A stretch of 64,000 nucleotides of DNA from NCBI GenBank assembly GCA_022821145.1, contig JAJEEE010000081.1, positions 1 to 64,000 of the forward strand, in the 5' to 3' direction. Every line of letters begins with the position of its first letter. Within the stretch, counting starts at the first letter, position 1. This document shows, one piece after another, positions 35,077 to 43,865 of this stretch. The stretch comes from Acidobacteriota bacterium. Lineage in GTDB: Bacteria; Acidobacteriota; Terriglobia; 20CM-2-55-15. Under the pieces are notes generated by a model. The model was not told the DNA's origin, searched no databases, and saw nothing but the letters and a program-made list of their open reading frames with translations. The position numbers and the translations under genes were made by a program.

Positions 35077-38016
35077 CTACCGTGGGACCCGTGCGGAGAG
35101 CTCGTCGAACCAGTTGTAAATGTAGTTGACCTGACGCAGGGGCCCCGCCGCCGTTTCGGCGTAGTCCTCGGAATACACCATCAGGAAGCGCTCGCCGTCG
35201 CGCGTGATGTCGTAGTCCCGATACGTGGTGAAGACCGAAAAGCCGCGGATCGGAAGTTCCCGCTCGGGGCCGAGGACGTAGGTGGAGGCGTCTTCGATGT
35301 CGACGGCGATCAGATGCGTCCCGTCGAGCGCCGCCGTGCCGGGCCGGCGGTAGAACAGCTCGCTTCCGTCGGGCGACCACAGCGGGAACACGCCGCCGTC
35401 GTGGGTGATGAGATGCCTGACGCCGGATGGGGGAACCGTCTGCACCCAGATCTGGTTGTCGTTCGTCGATTCGGCCGATTCGTTCGAGTAGTACGCGAGC
35501 CAGTCGCCGTTGGCGGAGAACACGGCGCCGTTCTCGTGGAACCCGTCCACGTCGTAGTACTCGCGGTCGGCGCGCACCTGCCCGGCGCCGTCCACCTGGA
35601 GCATGCGGATGCCCCGGTCCTCCCCGTCGACGACGACGTAGGCCAGCGTGCTCCCGTCCGGGGACCAGGATTCGGCCCAATGCTCCCGGCCCGGCTCGGC
35701 CGTGGTCAGCCGGCCGGCCGGCCGGCTGCCGTCCGCCGGTTGCCAGTAGATGCCCCAGGAACCGCTCCGGTCCGAGGCGAAGGTCACCCGTTCGCCGTCC
35801 GGCGTCCATTCCGGGCGCACGTTGTCGCCTTCGGTCGTCAACTCGCGGCCCTGAACGTTGTCTTCCAGGTCGTATACCCAGATCGAGCTGCGCCGGTCCC
35901 CGTCCACCTCGACCGCGACGCGGGTCCCGTCCGGCGACAGCCGGGGGCTGCGGTACGGCATGGCCGGCAGCCCGAGCGGCGTGCGGTTCCCGTCCCTGTC
36001 GACGAAGACCAGAATGCGGTTGTCCGCCAGCGGCGCGCCGCTGACATACGCCAGGGAACCGCTATCGGAGACGGCGAACATCGCCGCCCCGGAATCGCTG
36101 GGGACGACGCCCTCCAGGACCGGGACGGGTTCGCCGACCAGCGCCAGCGCCCGCGGGTCGAAACGCGCCGCGACGAGCCGGTCGCCGACGCCGTAGACGA
36201 GATGACCCGTCGCGGCGTAACGGGCCTGGCTTCCGGAAACGAGCGCCCGATGGGTTCCGTTATCCCGGTCGAGCACGGCCACCTGGAAGTTCCCGGGCCC
36301 GCTGCGAACCGTGAACAGAAGGGCGCGGCCCCCGGGCAGGAACTCGGGCCACAAATGGTCTTCTCCGTCCCCGGGAACGGTCAACACCGTGGCCTCCCCG
36401 CCGCGGGCGGTGACTTCGAGCAGCCCGGTCGAGGCGTCGTTCGTGGCAAAGACGATCGTGTCGTCGGGACCCCAGGTCACGCCGCGCGCCGCCCCCTCCA
36501 ACTCGACGATGGTGTCGGCCGGCCCGCCGGCGACGGGCATCCGCTTCAAGGAACCTTCGGCCATGGAATAGAAGCCGATCGACGCGCCGTCGGGAGAGAA
36601 GAACGGCGTGTCGAGAGCTTCCGTCGAAAGCGGCGCGCCCTGGAACCGATCCACGGGACGGAGGTAGAGTCCACGGCGGCCTTCGTTATCGACGGCGTAA
36701 GCGATGGTGTCTCCATCGGGAGAGACAGCGAGATCTGTCGCGAAACCCGAAAGGCGGATCGGCGCACTCGGGGCCGCGGAGGCCACGAACCGCCCGGACC
36801 GCGCCGGCGTCGGCGTTTTCGAGATCCAGCCGGCCGCGACCCCGGCGACGCCGATGGCGACCGCCGCCGCGACCGCTGCAGCGGTCCCGCGTCTGGATCG
36901 GGGCCGTCGGGCCGCGCCGCTCGTCAGCGATCCCGGAGGCCCCGACAACAGGCGCGCGAGCTCGATCCGAACGTCGCCCACGTCGCGACAACGCTGGGCG
37001 GCGTCCTTCTCGAGGCACCGGACGACGAGACGCCGGAGCTCGGGATGATAACCGTCGAGAAGCGTGGCGTCCGGTTCACGGGCCAGGACCGAGGCGATCA
37101 CGTCCGACAGCATCTCGCCGTGGAAGGCGCGCCGTCCCGTCAGCAACTCGTACAACACGCAGCCCAGCGCCCAGATGTCGGTCCGCTTGTCGATGGCCGC
37201 GCCCCGGGCCTGTTCGGGTGACATGTAGGCCGCCGTTCCCAGAACGAGGCCGTCCACCGAAACGCCCGCCGCGCGCCCGGGAGATCCCGCGGACCCGGAC
37301 CGGCCCGATGCGCCGCCGGAGCTTTCCAGCGCCTTGGCCAACCCGAAGTCCAGGAGCTTGGTCTTCCCGTCCCCCGTCACGACGATGTTCGCGGGCTTCA
37401 GATCCCGGTGGATGACGCCTTTCTCGTGCGCCGCCTCCAGGGCTTCGGTCATGTGGACCGACAGGCGAAGCGACTCCTCGGCGGGTATCGGGCCGCGCGC
37501 GATGCGCTCGGCCAGCGTCTCGCCGTCGACGAACTCCATCACCAGGCAATGGACGCCATCGAATTCCTCGAATCCGTAGATGGCCGCAATGCCCGGATGA
37601 TTCAACGAGGCCAGCACACGCGCCTCGCGTTCGAATCGGGCCCTGCGCTCGCCATCGGCGGAGAACTCGTCCGGCAGGGTCTTGATCGCCACCTCCCGGC
37701 CGAGCCGCGTGTCCCGGGCTCGCCACACGCGGCCCATCCCGCCCCGGCCGATCAGGGACCGGACATCGTAATGGCCGATCCGGCGGCCCGCCAGGGACGG
37801 CCCGTCGGCGGTGATCGCTCCCGCCAGGACCTCGATCGCGGACACCTCCAGAAAATCCGGGGCCTGCTCCTGGTGATCCAGCAGCGACTCGATTTCCCGG
37901 CGCAGATCCGTGTCGCCGGCGCATTCCGAGTCCAGGAATCGGGCGCGCTCGGACGCCTCCAGCCGCAGCGCCTTTTCGTACAGGGACTCGATCCGATCGA
38001 TCTTCTCGCGGTCCAT
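35077..38016 (-). CDS. Ser/Thr protein kinase with C-terminal TolB/WD40-like beta-propeller
   Basis: 979 aa, single-pass membrane protein. Kinase domain about 82-345: Gly-rich loop LIGRGGMGRVWRARD, VAIK lysine, catalytic HRDLKPANIVV, DFGLAKA and GTAAYMSPEQARG. A transmembrane helix at about 385-405 is followed by a propeller with repeats such as LAVSPDGDTIAYAVD, FFSPDGASIGFYS, RLSPDGTRVAVEVDGD and FPLWSPDGSELFYR. The propeller probably senses an envelope signal. It starts 4 nt after the end of the ECF sigma gene, a pairing common in Acidobacteriota, so the two form one regulatory unit. Confidence 0.92.
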   Translation of the reverse strand: MDREKIDRIESLYEKALRLEASERARFLDSECAGDTDLRREIESLLDHQEQAPDFLEVSAIEVLAGAITADGPSLAGRRIGHYDVRSLIGRGGMGRVWRARDTRLGREVAIKTLPDEFSADGERRARFEREARVLASLNHPGIAAIYGFEEFDGVHCLVMEFVDGETLAERIARGPIPAEESLRLSVHMTEALEAAHEKGVIHRDLKPANIVVTGDGKTKLLDFGLAKALESSGGASGRSGSAGSPGRAAGVSVDGLVLGTAAYMSPEQARGAAIDKRTDIWALGCVLYELLTGRRAFHGEMLSDVIASVLAREPDATLLDGYHPELRRLVVRCLEKDAAQRCRDVGDVRIELARLLSGPPGSLTSGAARRPRSRRGTAAAVAAAVAIGVAGVAAGWISKTPTPARSGRFVASAAPSAPIRLSGFATDLAVSPDGDTIAYAVDNEGRRGLYLRPVDRFQGAPLSTEALDTPFFSPDGASIGFYSMAEGSLKRMPVAGGPADTIVELEGAARGVTWGPDDTIVFATNDASTGLLEVTARGGEATVLTVPGDGEDHLWPEFLPGGRALLFTVRSGPGNFQVAVLDRDNGTHRALVSGSQARYAATGHLVYGVGDRLVAARFDPRALALVGEPVPVLEGVVPSDSGAAMFAVSDSGSLAYVSGAPLADNRILVFVDRDGNRTPLGLPAMPYRSPRLSPDGTRVAVEVDGDRRSSIWVYDLEDNVQGRELTTEGDNVRPEWTPDGERVTFASDRSGSWGIYWQPADGSRPAGRLTTAEPGREHWAESWSPDGSTLAYVVVDGEDRGIRMLQVDGAGQVRADREYYDVDGFHENGAVFSANGDWLAYYSNESAESTNDNQIWVQTVPPSGVRHLITHDGGVFPLWSPDGSELFYRRPGTAALDGTHLIAVDIEDASTYVLGPERELPIRGFSVFTTYRDYDITRDGERFLMVYSEDYAETAAGPLRQVNYIYNWFDELSARVPR

Positions 38017-38020
38017 GCCG

Positions 38021-38584
38021 TTACCCGGAGATCGCGCGGTGCAGCCACGCCTTGGCCAGGTTCCAGTCGCGGATGACAGTGAAGGGGGACACGCCCAACA
38101 CGTCGGCGGTTTCCTCGACGGTGAGGCCCCCGAAGTAGCGGAGCTCGACGATGCGGCTCTTCCTTGGATGGTCGACCCGGAGTTGGTCCAGCGCCTCGTT
38201 GACGGCCACGACCTCGGCGCTGGCCGCGTCCGCGGCGGCCATGCCCTCGTCCAGCGTCGCGGCCACCTGGCCGCCTCCGCGCTTGTCCCGCGTCCGGGCT
38301 CGCGCGAAGTCGACCAGGACCTGCCGCATCAGGCGGGCGCATATGCCGCGGAAGTGCGCACGGTCCTTCCACTCGACATGACACCGGTCGATCAACCGCA
38401 CGTAGACCTCGTTGACCAGCGCCGTCGGTCCCAGCGTATGCCCGGCGCGCTCACCGGCCATCTGCCGCCGCGCAATCCGGTGAAGCTCGCCGTAGACCTG
38501 CGGCGTCAGCTTCTCCAACGCCTCCGGGTCGCCGTCGTTCCATGCCAGCAGCAAGCCGGTCAGATCCGATTCCTCGTGCGGCAT
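38021..38584 (-). CDS. ECF RNA polymerase sigma factor, TIGR02999-like
   Basis: 187 aa with region 2 (VYGELHRIARRQMAGERAGH, then TALVNEVYVRLID) and region 4 (ELRYFGGLTVEETADVLGVS, then the TVIRDWNLAKAWLHRAI helix-turn-helix). The double Arg-rich region 2 and the terminal AKAWLHR motif are typical of the TIGR02999 group, which partners with Ser/Thr kinases rather than with anti-sigma factors. ATG 38584 is preferred over the TTG two codons upstream because GAGAG lies at suitable distance. The kinase gene begins 4 nt downstream. Confidence 0.92.
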   Translation of the reverse strand: MPHEESDLTGLLLAWNDGDPEALEKLTPQVYGELHRIARRQMAGERAGHTLGPTALVNEVYVRLIDRCHVEWKDRAHFRGICARLMRQVLVDFARARTRDKRGGGQVAATLDEGMAAADAASAEVVAVNEALDQLRVDHPRKSRIVELRYFGGLTVEETADVLGVSPFTVIRDWNLAKAWLHRAISG

Positions 38585-38678
38585 TTGCAACTCTCGACGC
38601 CCTTAGCTTCTTTGGAACGAATAACTTAACACAACCCCGACCTTGCGGCCACGCACGAGGGCATGACGGACTCCAGGA

Positions 38679-41261
38679 TCACAGCGCTTCGAACAGCTCG
38701 ACGTATCGCGCCGCCAGCGTATTCCAGTCGAGCGGCTCGACGAACGCGCGCGCCGCCGTGGCCATGGCCCGACGCCGGCCCGGGTCGGCGGCGAGCTCTT
38801 CGACCCGGTCGCAGAAGGCGCCCCACTCGTCCTCGACGAAGGCCTCGCGCCCGGCCTCGACGGGAATGCCTTCGACGCCCTTGCGGGTGCTGACGACCGG
38901 AACGCCGCAGGCGAAGTAGTCGATGATCTTCATGCGCGTCCCACCGCCCTGCAACAGGGGAACGACCGCAACGTCGGCGGCCTTGACCCACTCGAATATC
39001 GACGCGGCGCTCCCGGAAAAGTGAACGCGGGGATGGGGGAACTCGGCGGGAGGATGGTTGCCGATCGCGAGCAACCGGACGTCGAGCCCCCGCCGGTCCA
39101 GCTCGGGCAGGACTTCCTCCGCGCACGCCTTCACGGCTTCCAGGTTGGGCGGGTAGTCGTACGTCCCGTGATAGACGAGGATGAGGGTCGCCGGGTCCCA
39201 ACCCAGCTCCGTCCGGATGTCGCGCGGCGCCACCGCATCCGAACCCGCCAGGTCCACTCCGTGGGGGATGCGATGGAGCCGGTGTTCGCCGACGCCGTCG
39301 GCCGCGAGGCGCCGGCGGTCGTCCTCCGAAACGCAGACCACGGCGTCTGACAGGTTGCACAGACCGATCTCGAATTCCTTGAGCAGCCAGTACTGTTCGT
39401 CGGTCAGGTCCGGGTTCTGTTCCCGGATCCGTTCGTACTCCACGTTGTGCTCCACCAGGACCACGCGTCCGCCGCGCACGGAGCGGACACGCAGGCACGG
39501 CTGGGCGAAGGCGGGAAACTCCGCCTGATAGACGTTGGCGTCCAGCTTTCGCGCAACGTACAACGCCCGCCACGTGTAGCCTGCATCGACGAGAGGCTGA
39601 TAGAGGAAGGCGTTCGGAACGTCCAGACCGCCGCCGGGATGGATTCGGGCGCGGATGGCCGACGGCCATCCGATGAGGCTCAACCAGCGCGGGTACCGCC
39701 GCGTCCGGATGGCGCCTCCCCGGCCATGCCACCACACGTCGCGGCGGTCCGTGACGATGCCGACGTCGCGCCCGTTCCGGGACAACCCGCGGGCCGTTTC
39801 GACGATCTTGACCGCGGCGCCGTGATCGGTCGGAAAGAGATCCGAGCGGGTCACCACCAGGACGTTTCCCGGCGGGCGCGCGTCCGCCGGCTTGGGCAGC
39901 CGTCGAACCGCCCCGCGGCGCGCCTCCCGAAACACGGCCGCGGCGGAGAGCCGCCGAGGTTTCCGGATCCGTCCCGAAAGCTGTCGGTTCCGTTCCCAGA
40001 GTTCCTGGACCTGCCGCCGCAGATCGTCCATGGCCCGTTGCTGGGCCACGCGCGCCTCCGCCATTCGAGCGTTTTCGCCGCGCAAGCGTTCCAACTCGGC
40101 CCGGCCGTGTTCCGGCAGGGACGTGAACGCGCCGCCCGCGGGCGGCGAGCGATCGGCGGTTTCCACCAGCGCGTCGAGCAGATCGACGAGCGGCCGAACG
40201 GCGTCGCCGGCGGCCATTTCCCCGTCCACGAGCTTCAGGACGTTGGCGTGCTTGGCGCGCCAACACCCGGGCGCCGACACGATCTCGTCCATGGCCTTCC
40301 GCAACTCGGCGGTGTCGGAAACCGTCCAACCGGCGTCGTACGCATCGATCGACTCCGCCACGGCCAGGTAACGATTGCAGACGACGGGGAGTCCGTGACT
40401 CAAGTAGTCCACCACCCGGAACGATTGGCTGAAGTACCGTTCGACGTTCTCGTCCGCCAGCTCGAGCCCCACGTGGGCCGCCTGGGACAGGAATCGCGAA
40501 TAGTCCCGGTAGGAGGCCAGCGCGAGGCGCGACCGGGACGTGTCCCGGGGCGCGTCCAGAACGGCGTCCGGACGCTGTACGATCCGCGGATAGCCGCCGC
40601 CGAACTCGATGAGCCGCGCAGCGCCGGCATGCCCATCGAGCGCGTCGGCGGCCGCGTCCAGCCAACGCCGATGCCCGCGCCACGGCCACTCGACGCCGCC
40701 CGCGACGAACGTGATCCGGTCTCCGGGTGCCTCGGCCGGGCCGGGAAGCGGCCGAAGGGGCATGAGGGGCACTCTCGCCACGGCCGCGCGCGGCCTCGGG
40801 TCGTGACCGGCCATCAACAGGTACGGGATCAGGAAGTGCTCCTGGCGGGCGTTCGCCACGATGAAGCCCCGCGCGCGCCCGAGCGCTTCGAGCAGGGCCG
40901 GAGTCTCGGTGTCGCGCGTCCCAGTGTCCTCGTACAGCGCCTCGAGGGGGCGCGGCGCGATGAAGTCCACGATGACGGGCGCCTCCAGACCGGGCGGCAG
41001 GTCCGGCACCAGGTTCCAGTACGCTGCGATCACGGCGTCCGGGGCCGCCGCCTCGACGAGGGCCGCCAACTCGCTGGCGTTCTCGTACATCCATGCGCTC
41101 GCGGGAACGCGCGAACCGTCGTCGGGCGCGCGCCACGCCTGAACCACGTCGAGGCCCGTGGCGCGCAGCGCCGCGATCAGACCGCTCGCGCGGATGGCGT
41201 TGCCGCGAACGACCAGCGCCGGATCCATGGGCGGCTCCAGCGTAAGATAGAGAACCTTCAT
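38679..41261 (-). CDS. Double-domain glycosyltransferase (two GT4/GT-B-type units fused through a coiled coil)
   Basis: 860 aa cytosolic protein from ATG 41261. The N-terminal unit (about 1-390) has a GT-B fold with FVAGGVEWPWRGHRRW, ELADENVERYFSQSFRV and DYLSHGLPVVCNRY. A predicted coiled coil (about 400-445, AELERLRGENARM and DDLRRQVQELWERN) links it to a second GT4-type unit (about 470-860) with LFPTDHGAAVKIVET, LVYHGTYDYPPNLEAV, VVPLLQGGGTRMKIIDYFAC and GVPVVSTRKGVEG, the last a strong GT4 signature. Each half may add a different sugar to one acceptor, as in polysaccharide or O-antigen assembly; the substrate is unknown. Confidence 0.85.
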   Translation of the reverse strand: MKVLYLTLEPPMDPALVVRGNAIRASGLIAALRATGLDVVQAWRAPDDGSRVPASAWMYENASELAALVEAAAPDAVIAAYWNLVPDLPPGLEAPVIVDFIAPRPLEALYEDTGTRDTETPALLEALGRARGFIVANARQEHFLIPYLLMAGHDPRPRAAVARVPLMPLRPLPGPAEAPGDRITFVAGGVEWPWRGHRRWLDAAADALDGHAGAARLIEFGGGYPRIVQRPDAVLDAPRDTSRSRLALASYRDYSRFLSQAAHVGLELADENVERYFSQSFRVVDYLSHGLPVVCNRYLAVAESIDAYDAGWTVSDTAELRKAMDEIVSAPGCWRAKHANVLKLVDGEMAAGDAVRPLVDLLDALVETADRSPPAGGAFTSLPEHGRAELERLRGENARMAEARVAQQRAMDDLRRQVQELWERNRQLSGRIRKPRRLSAAAVFREARRGAVRRLPKPADARPPGNVLVVTRSDLFPTDHGAAVKIVETARGLSRNGRDVGIVTDRRDVWWHGRGGAIRTRRYPRWLSLIGWPSAIRARIHPGGGLDVPNAFLYQPLVDAGYTWRALYVARKLDANVYQAEFPAFAQPCLRVRSVRGGRVVLVEHNVEYERIREQNPDLTDEQYWLLKEFEIGLCNLSDAVVCVSEDDRRRLAADGVGEHRLHRIPHGVDLAGSDAVAPRDIRTELGWDPATLILVYHGTYDYPPNLEAVKACAEEVLPELDRRGLDVRLLAIGNHPPAEFPHPRVHFSGSAASIFEWVKAADVAVVPLLQGGGTRMKIIDYFACGVPVVSTRKGVEGIPVEAGREAFVEDEWGAFCDRVEELAADPGRRRAMATAARAFVEPLDWNTLAARYVELFEAL

Positions 41262-41331
41262 CGCCTGACGGGGACGAAGCCTACCATAGCGTCCGTGGGC
41301 GGGCAGGCAGGGTGTAACATGCGGCAGGCTC

Positions 41332-43023
41332 ATGCATCGGATCGCAGTCATGGCGGCGGCCGCGCCGTTGGCCGTCTTCCCGGCGCCCGCGCAGGATGAC
41401 GCCTTTCCCGGCTTCGTCGACGTCGCCGCTTCCCTCGGCGTCACGGCCATGAACGTCCACGGCGACGCCGACAAGGATTACATCATCGAGGTGAACGGCA
41501 ACGGCGCCGGCTTCTTCGACTACGACAACGACGGCGACGCCGACCTTCTGATCGCCAACGGCTCCACGATCGACAGCTTTCGGACAGGCGGCGATCCGAT
41601 GGCCGTGCTTTACCGAAATGACGGCGTACGATTCGTCGACGTGACCGAAGAAGCCGGCCTGACGAAGAACGGCTGGGGCGTGGGCGTGTGCATCGCGGAT
41701 TACGACAACGACGGGCGCTCCGACGTCTATGTCACCGCCTACGGCCCGAACAGCCTGTTCCGGAACACCGGCGACGGGACGTTCGTGGACGTCACCGCGG
41801 ACTCCGGCACGGGTGACGACCGCTGGGGCACCAATTGCGCGTTCGCCGACTACGACCGCGACGGCGACGTCGACCTGTACGTCGCCAACTACGTGGCGTT
41901 CGACGAGGAACGCATTCCCCGGCGCGGCGAAAGCGAGAACTGCACGTTCATGGGCGCCGACGTGATGTGCGGCCCACGGGGGCTTCCCGGCGAACCCGAC
42001 ACGCTCTACCGCAACGAAGGGGACGGGACGTTCACCGACGTGACCGCCGAGGCCGGCATCGACGACCCCGACTATTACGGTTTCGGCGTGGCGTTCACGG
42101 ACTTCGACCTGGACGGCTGGCCCGACATCTACGTGGCGAACGACTCCCTCCCCAACCTGATGTTCCGGAACAACGGCGACGGCACGTTCACGGAAATCGG
42201 CCTGGTGTCGGGAACGGCGCTGAACGAGCAGGGCGCGCAACAGGCCGGCATGGGCGTGGCCGTCGGCGACTACGACGCCAACGGGCTGCCCGACGTGTTC
42301 GTGACCCACTTCTCCCACGACACCAACACGCTCTACCAGAACCTGGGCGGCATGCTCTTCATCGACTCCACGCTCCAGGCCGGCCTGGGCGAGGTCTCGC
42401 TGTCATACCTCGGATGGGGGACCGCCTTCGGCGACCTGGACAACGACGGTCTCGCGGACCTGTTCGTCGCCAACGGCCACGTCTATCCGGAGATCGACGA
42501 CCTGGACGTGGGGACGCGGTTCTTCCAGCGCAAGGAGATCTACCGCAACCTCGGCAACGGCGCCTTCGAGGAGATCGGACTGACGATCGGCGGCGATATC
42601 GCGGTCGGCAAGTCCGCGAGAGGATTGGCGATGGCCGATTACGACAACGACGGGGACCTGGACGCCGTCGCCGTCAACATCAACGACCGGCCCAGCCTGT
42701 ACCGGAACGACGCGTCCGACGGCAACCTTTGGATAGCGTTCCGGCTGGAAGGGGTCCGAAGCAACCGGGACGCCATCGGCGCCCGGATCCGGATCGAGGC
42801 GGACGGCCGCGTCCAGATCCGCGAGGTGGCGAGCGGCGGCAGCTACCTGTCGCACAACGACCTGCGCGTTCACTTCGGACTCGGGGAGGCCGCGGGCGCG
42901 GACAGCGTGCGCATCGACTGGCCCAGCGGCGAAACGGAGGAACTCGGCGGCATCCCGGCCGGTCAGTTCGTCACGATACGCGAGGGCGACGGCGTCGTCG
43001 ACGCCCGCCCCGTTGACCGCTGA
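41332..43023 (+). CDS. Exported CRTAC1-like FG-GAP/VCBS protein with ASPIC/UnbV domain
   Basis: 563 aa. A short signal peptide (APLAVFPAPAQ) precedes a seven-bladed propeller of FG-GAP/VCBS repeats, each with a calcium-binding loop such as DYDNDGDADLLI, DYDRDGDVDLYVANY, DFDLDGWPDIYVAND and DLDNDGLADLFVANG. The C-terminal ASPIC/UnbV domain (about 480-545) shows LEGVRSNRDAIGARIRIEA, GGSYLSHNDLRVHFGLG and DSVRIDWPSGETEE. It is the first of three related proteins in this cluster. They are secreted calcium-binding proteins whose physiological ligand is unknown. Confidence 0.9.
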   Translation: MHRIAVMAAAAPLAVFPAPAQDDAFPGFVDVAASLGVTAMNVHGDADKDYIIEVNGNGAGFFDYDNDGDADLLIANGSTIDSFRTGGDPMAVLYRNDGVRFVDVTEEAGLTKNGWGVGVCIADYDNDGRSDVYVTAYGPNSLFRNTGDGTFVDVTADSGTGDDRWGTNCAFADYDRDGDVDLYVANYVAFDEERIPRRGESENCTFMGADVMCGPRGLPGEPDTLYRNEGDGTFTDVTAEAGIDDPDYYGFGVAFTDFDLDGWPDIYVANDSLPNLMFRNNGDGTFTEIGLVSGTALNEQGAQQAGMGVAVGDYDANGLPDVFVTHFSHDTNTLYQNLGGMLFIDSTLQAGLGEVSLSYLGWGTAFGDLDNDGLADLFVANGHVYPEIDDLDVGTRFFQRKEIYRNLGNGAFEEIGLTIGGDIAVGKSARGLAMADYDNDGDLDAVAVNINDRPSLYRNDASDGNLWIAFRLEGVRSNRDAIGARIRIEADGRVQIREVASGGSYLSHNDLRVHFGLGEAAGADSVRIDWPSGETEELGGIPAGQFVTIREGDGVVDARPVDR

Positions 43024-43036
43024 ACGGAAACGCCGG

Positions 43037-43507
43037 CTACCGCCGGCGGCTCCGCAGCCAATCCCGGAACGCGCGCAATCGGGGGAGCGACTCCCGGTCT
43101 TTCACGCGATTCGCGGCGTCCTTGCTCCCGATGATGTCGTCGATATGGCACACCGGGAATCCGTCGATCTCGACGCGCCGCGTCCACGCATCCTCGAACC
43201 GCTCGATCCCGTCCGGCGCGAACACGATGTCGACGTCGAACGGACCGTCCTTCAACTGGACGAAGTCTTTTCCGCGTTCCAGGTCCCGTCGATGCTCCTC
43301 GGTCAGGACGAACCCGATGTCCACGAGCGCGCTCGCCAGCGCCTGCCCGTTCCGGCGTTCCTTCTCGACAAAGAGGTCCGCGTCCTGGGTGGTGTCGGGG
43401 AATCCGAGCAGAATGGCGCCTGATTTCCCGATGAACAGGTACCGGACGGCATATCGAGAGAGCGCGTCGCGCAACTCCGTGGCCTGTCGATAGTCAAACG
43501 CGGGCAT
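43037..43507 (-). CDS. Nucleotidyltransferase-fold protein (AbiEii/DUF6036-like)
   Basis: 156 aa from ATG 43507. The fold is suggested by RYLFIGKSGAILLGFPDTTQ followed by DADLFVEKE, in which G-S and T-x-D-x-D resemble the minimal nucleotidyltransferase motif, and by GPFDVDIVFAPDG with a third acidic site. It overlaps the upstream 75-aa gene by 14 nt. This two-gene layout is like type II/IV toxin-antitoxin pairs (AbiE, MNT families); the function here is inferred. It lies on the opposite strand inside the CRTAC1-cytochrome cluster. Confidence 0.75.
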   Translation of the reverse strand: MPAFDYRQATELRDALSRYAVRYLFIGKSGAILLGFPDTTQDADLFVEKERRNGQALASALVDIGFVLTEEHRRDLERGKDFVQLKDGPFDVDIVFAPDGIERFEDAWTRRVEIDGFPVCHIDDIIGSKDAANRVKDRESLPRLRAFRDWLRSRRR

Positions 43508-43721
43508 ATCCCAGCCACGACGGCAGGTTGCGGAGACACCAGTTCCGATACTCCTCCATCGTGTCGAACGAGCGGTAGGGAGCGTCGTCGAGGACCGGCT
43601 TGTAGGTGTGGATGAAGGCGTATCGGAACCGGGTTTCGAGTGACCGCCGCGCGGCCGCTTCGAACTCCTCTCGCCACTCGGCCGGAATGTCGATGGATTC
43701 TCCGCGCCCCGTCCTGTCCAC
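43494..43721 (-). CDS. Small partner protein of the nucleotidyltransferase (possible antitoxin or toxin)
   Basis: 75 aa from GTG 43721. It is rich in charged residues and contains FEAAARRSLETRFRYAFIHT and the end FDTMEEYRNWCLRNLPSWLG, a signature recurrent in small genes paired with nucleotidyltransferases. No catalytic motif is seen. The stop codon overlaps the start region of the downstream nucleotidyltransferase gene by 14 nt, so the pair is translationally coupled. Which partner, if either, is toxic cannot be told from sequence. Confidence 0.65.
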   Translation of the reverse strand: MDRTGRGESIDIPAEWREEFEAAARRSLETRFRYAFIHTYKPVLDDAPYRSFDTMEEYRNWCLRNLPSWLGYARV

Positions 43722-43865
43722 GGCTGCAGATTAACACGCCCCGCGCGGCGCGGCGCGCCCGCGTTGACCCCCTTCCGAGGCGCGGGATAAGATCTATCGA
43801 ACCCGGACGGAAATTGACATGGCGTCTCGAACGCAAACCAACCGGGCGCATGGCGTGCTCGGGCG

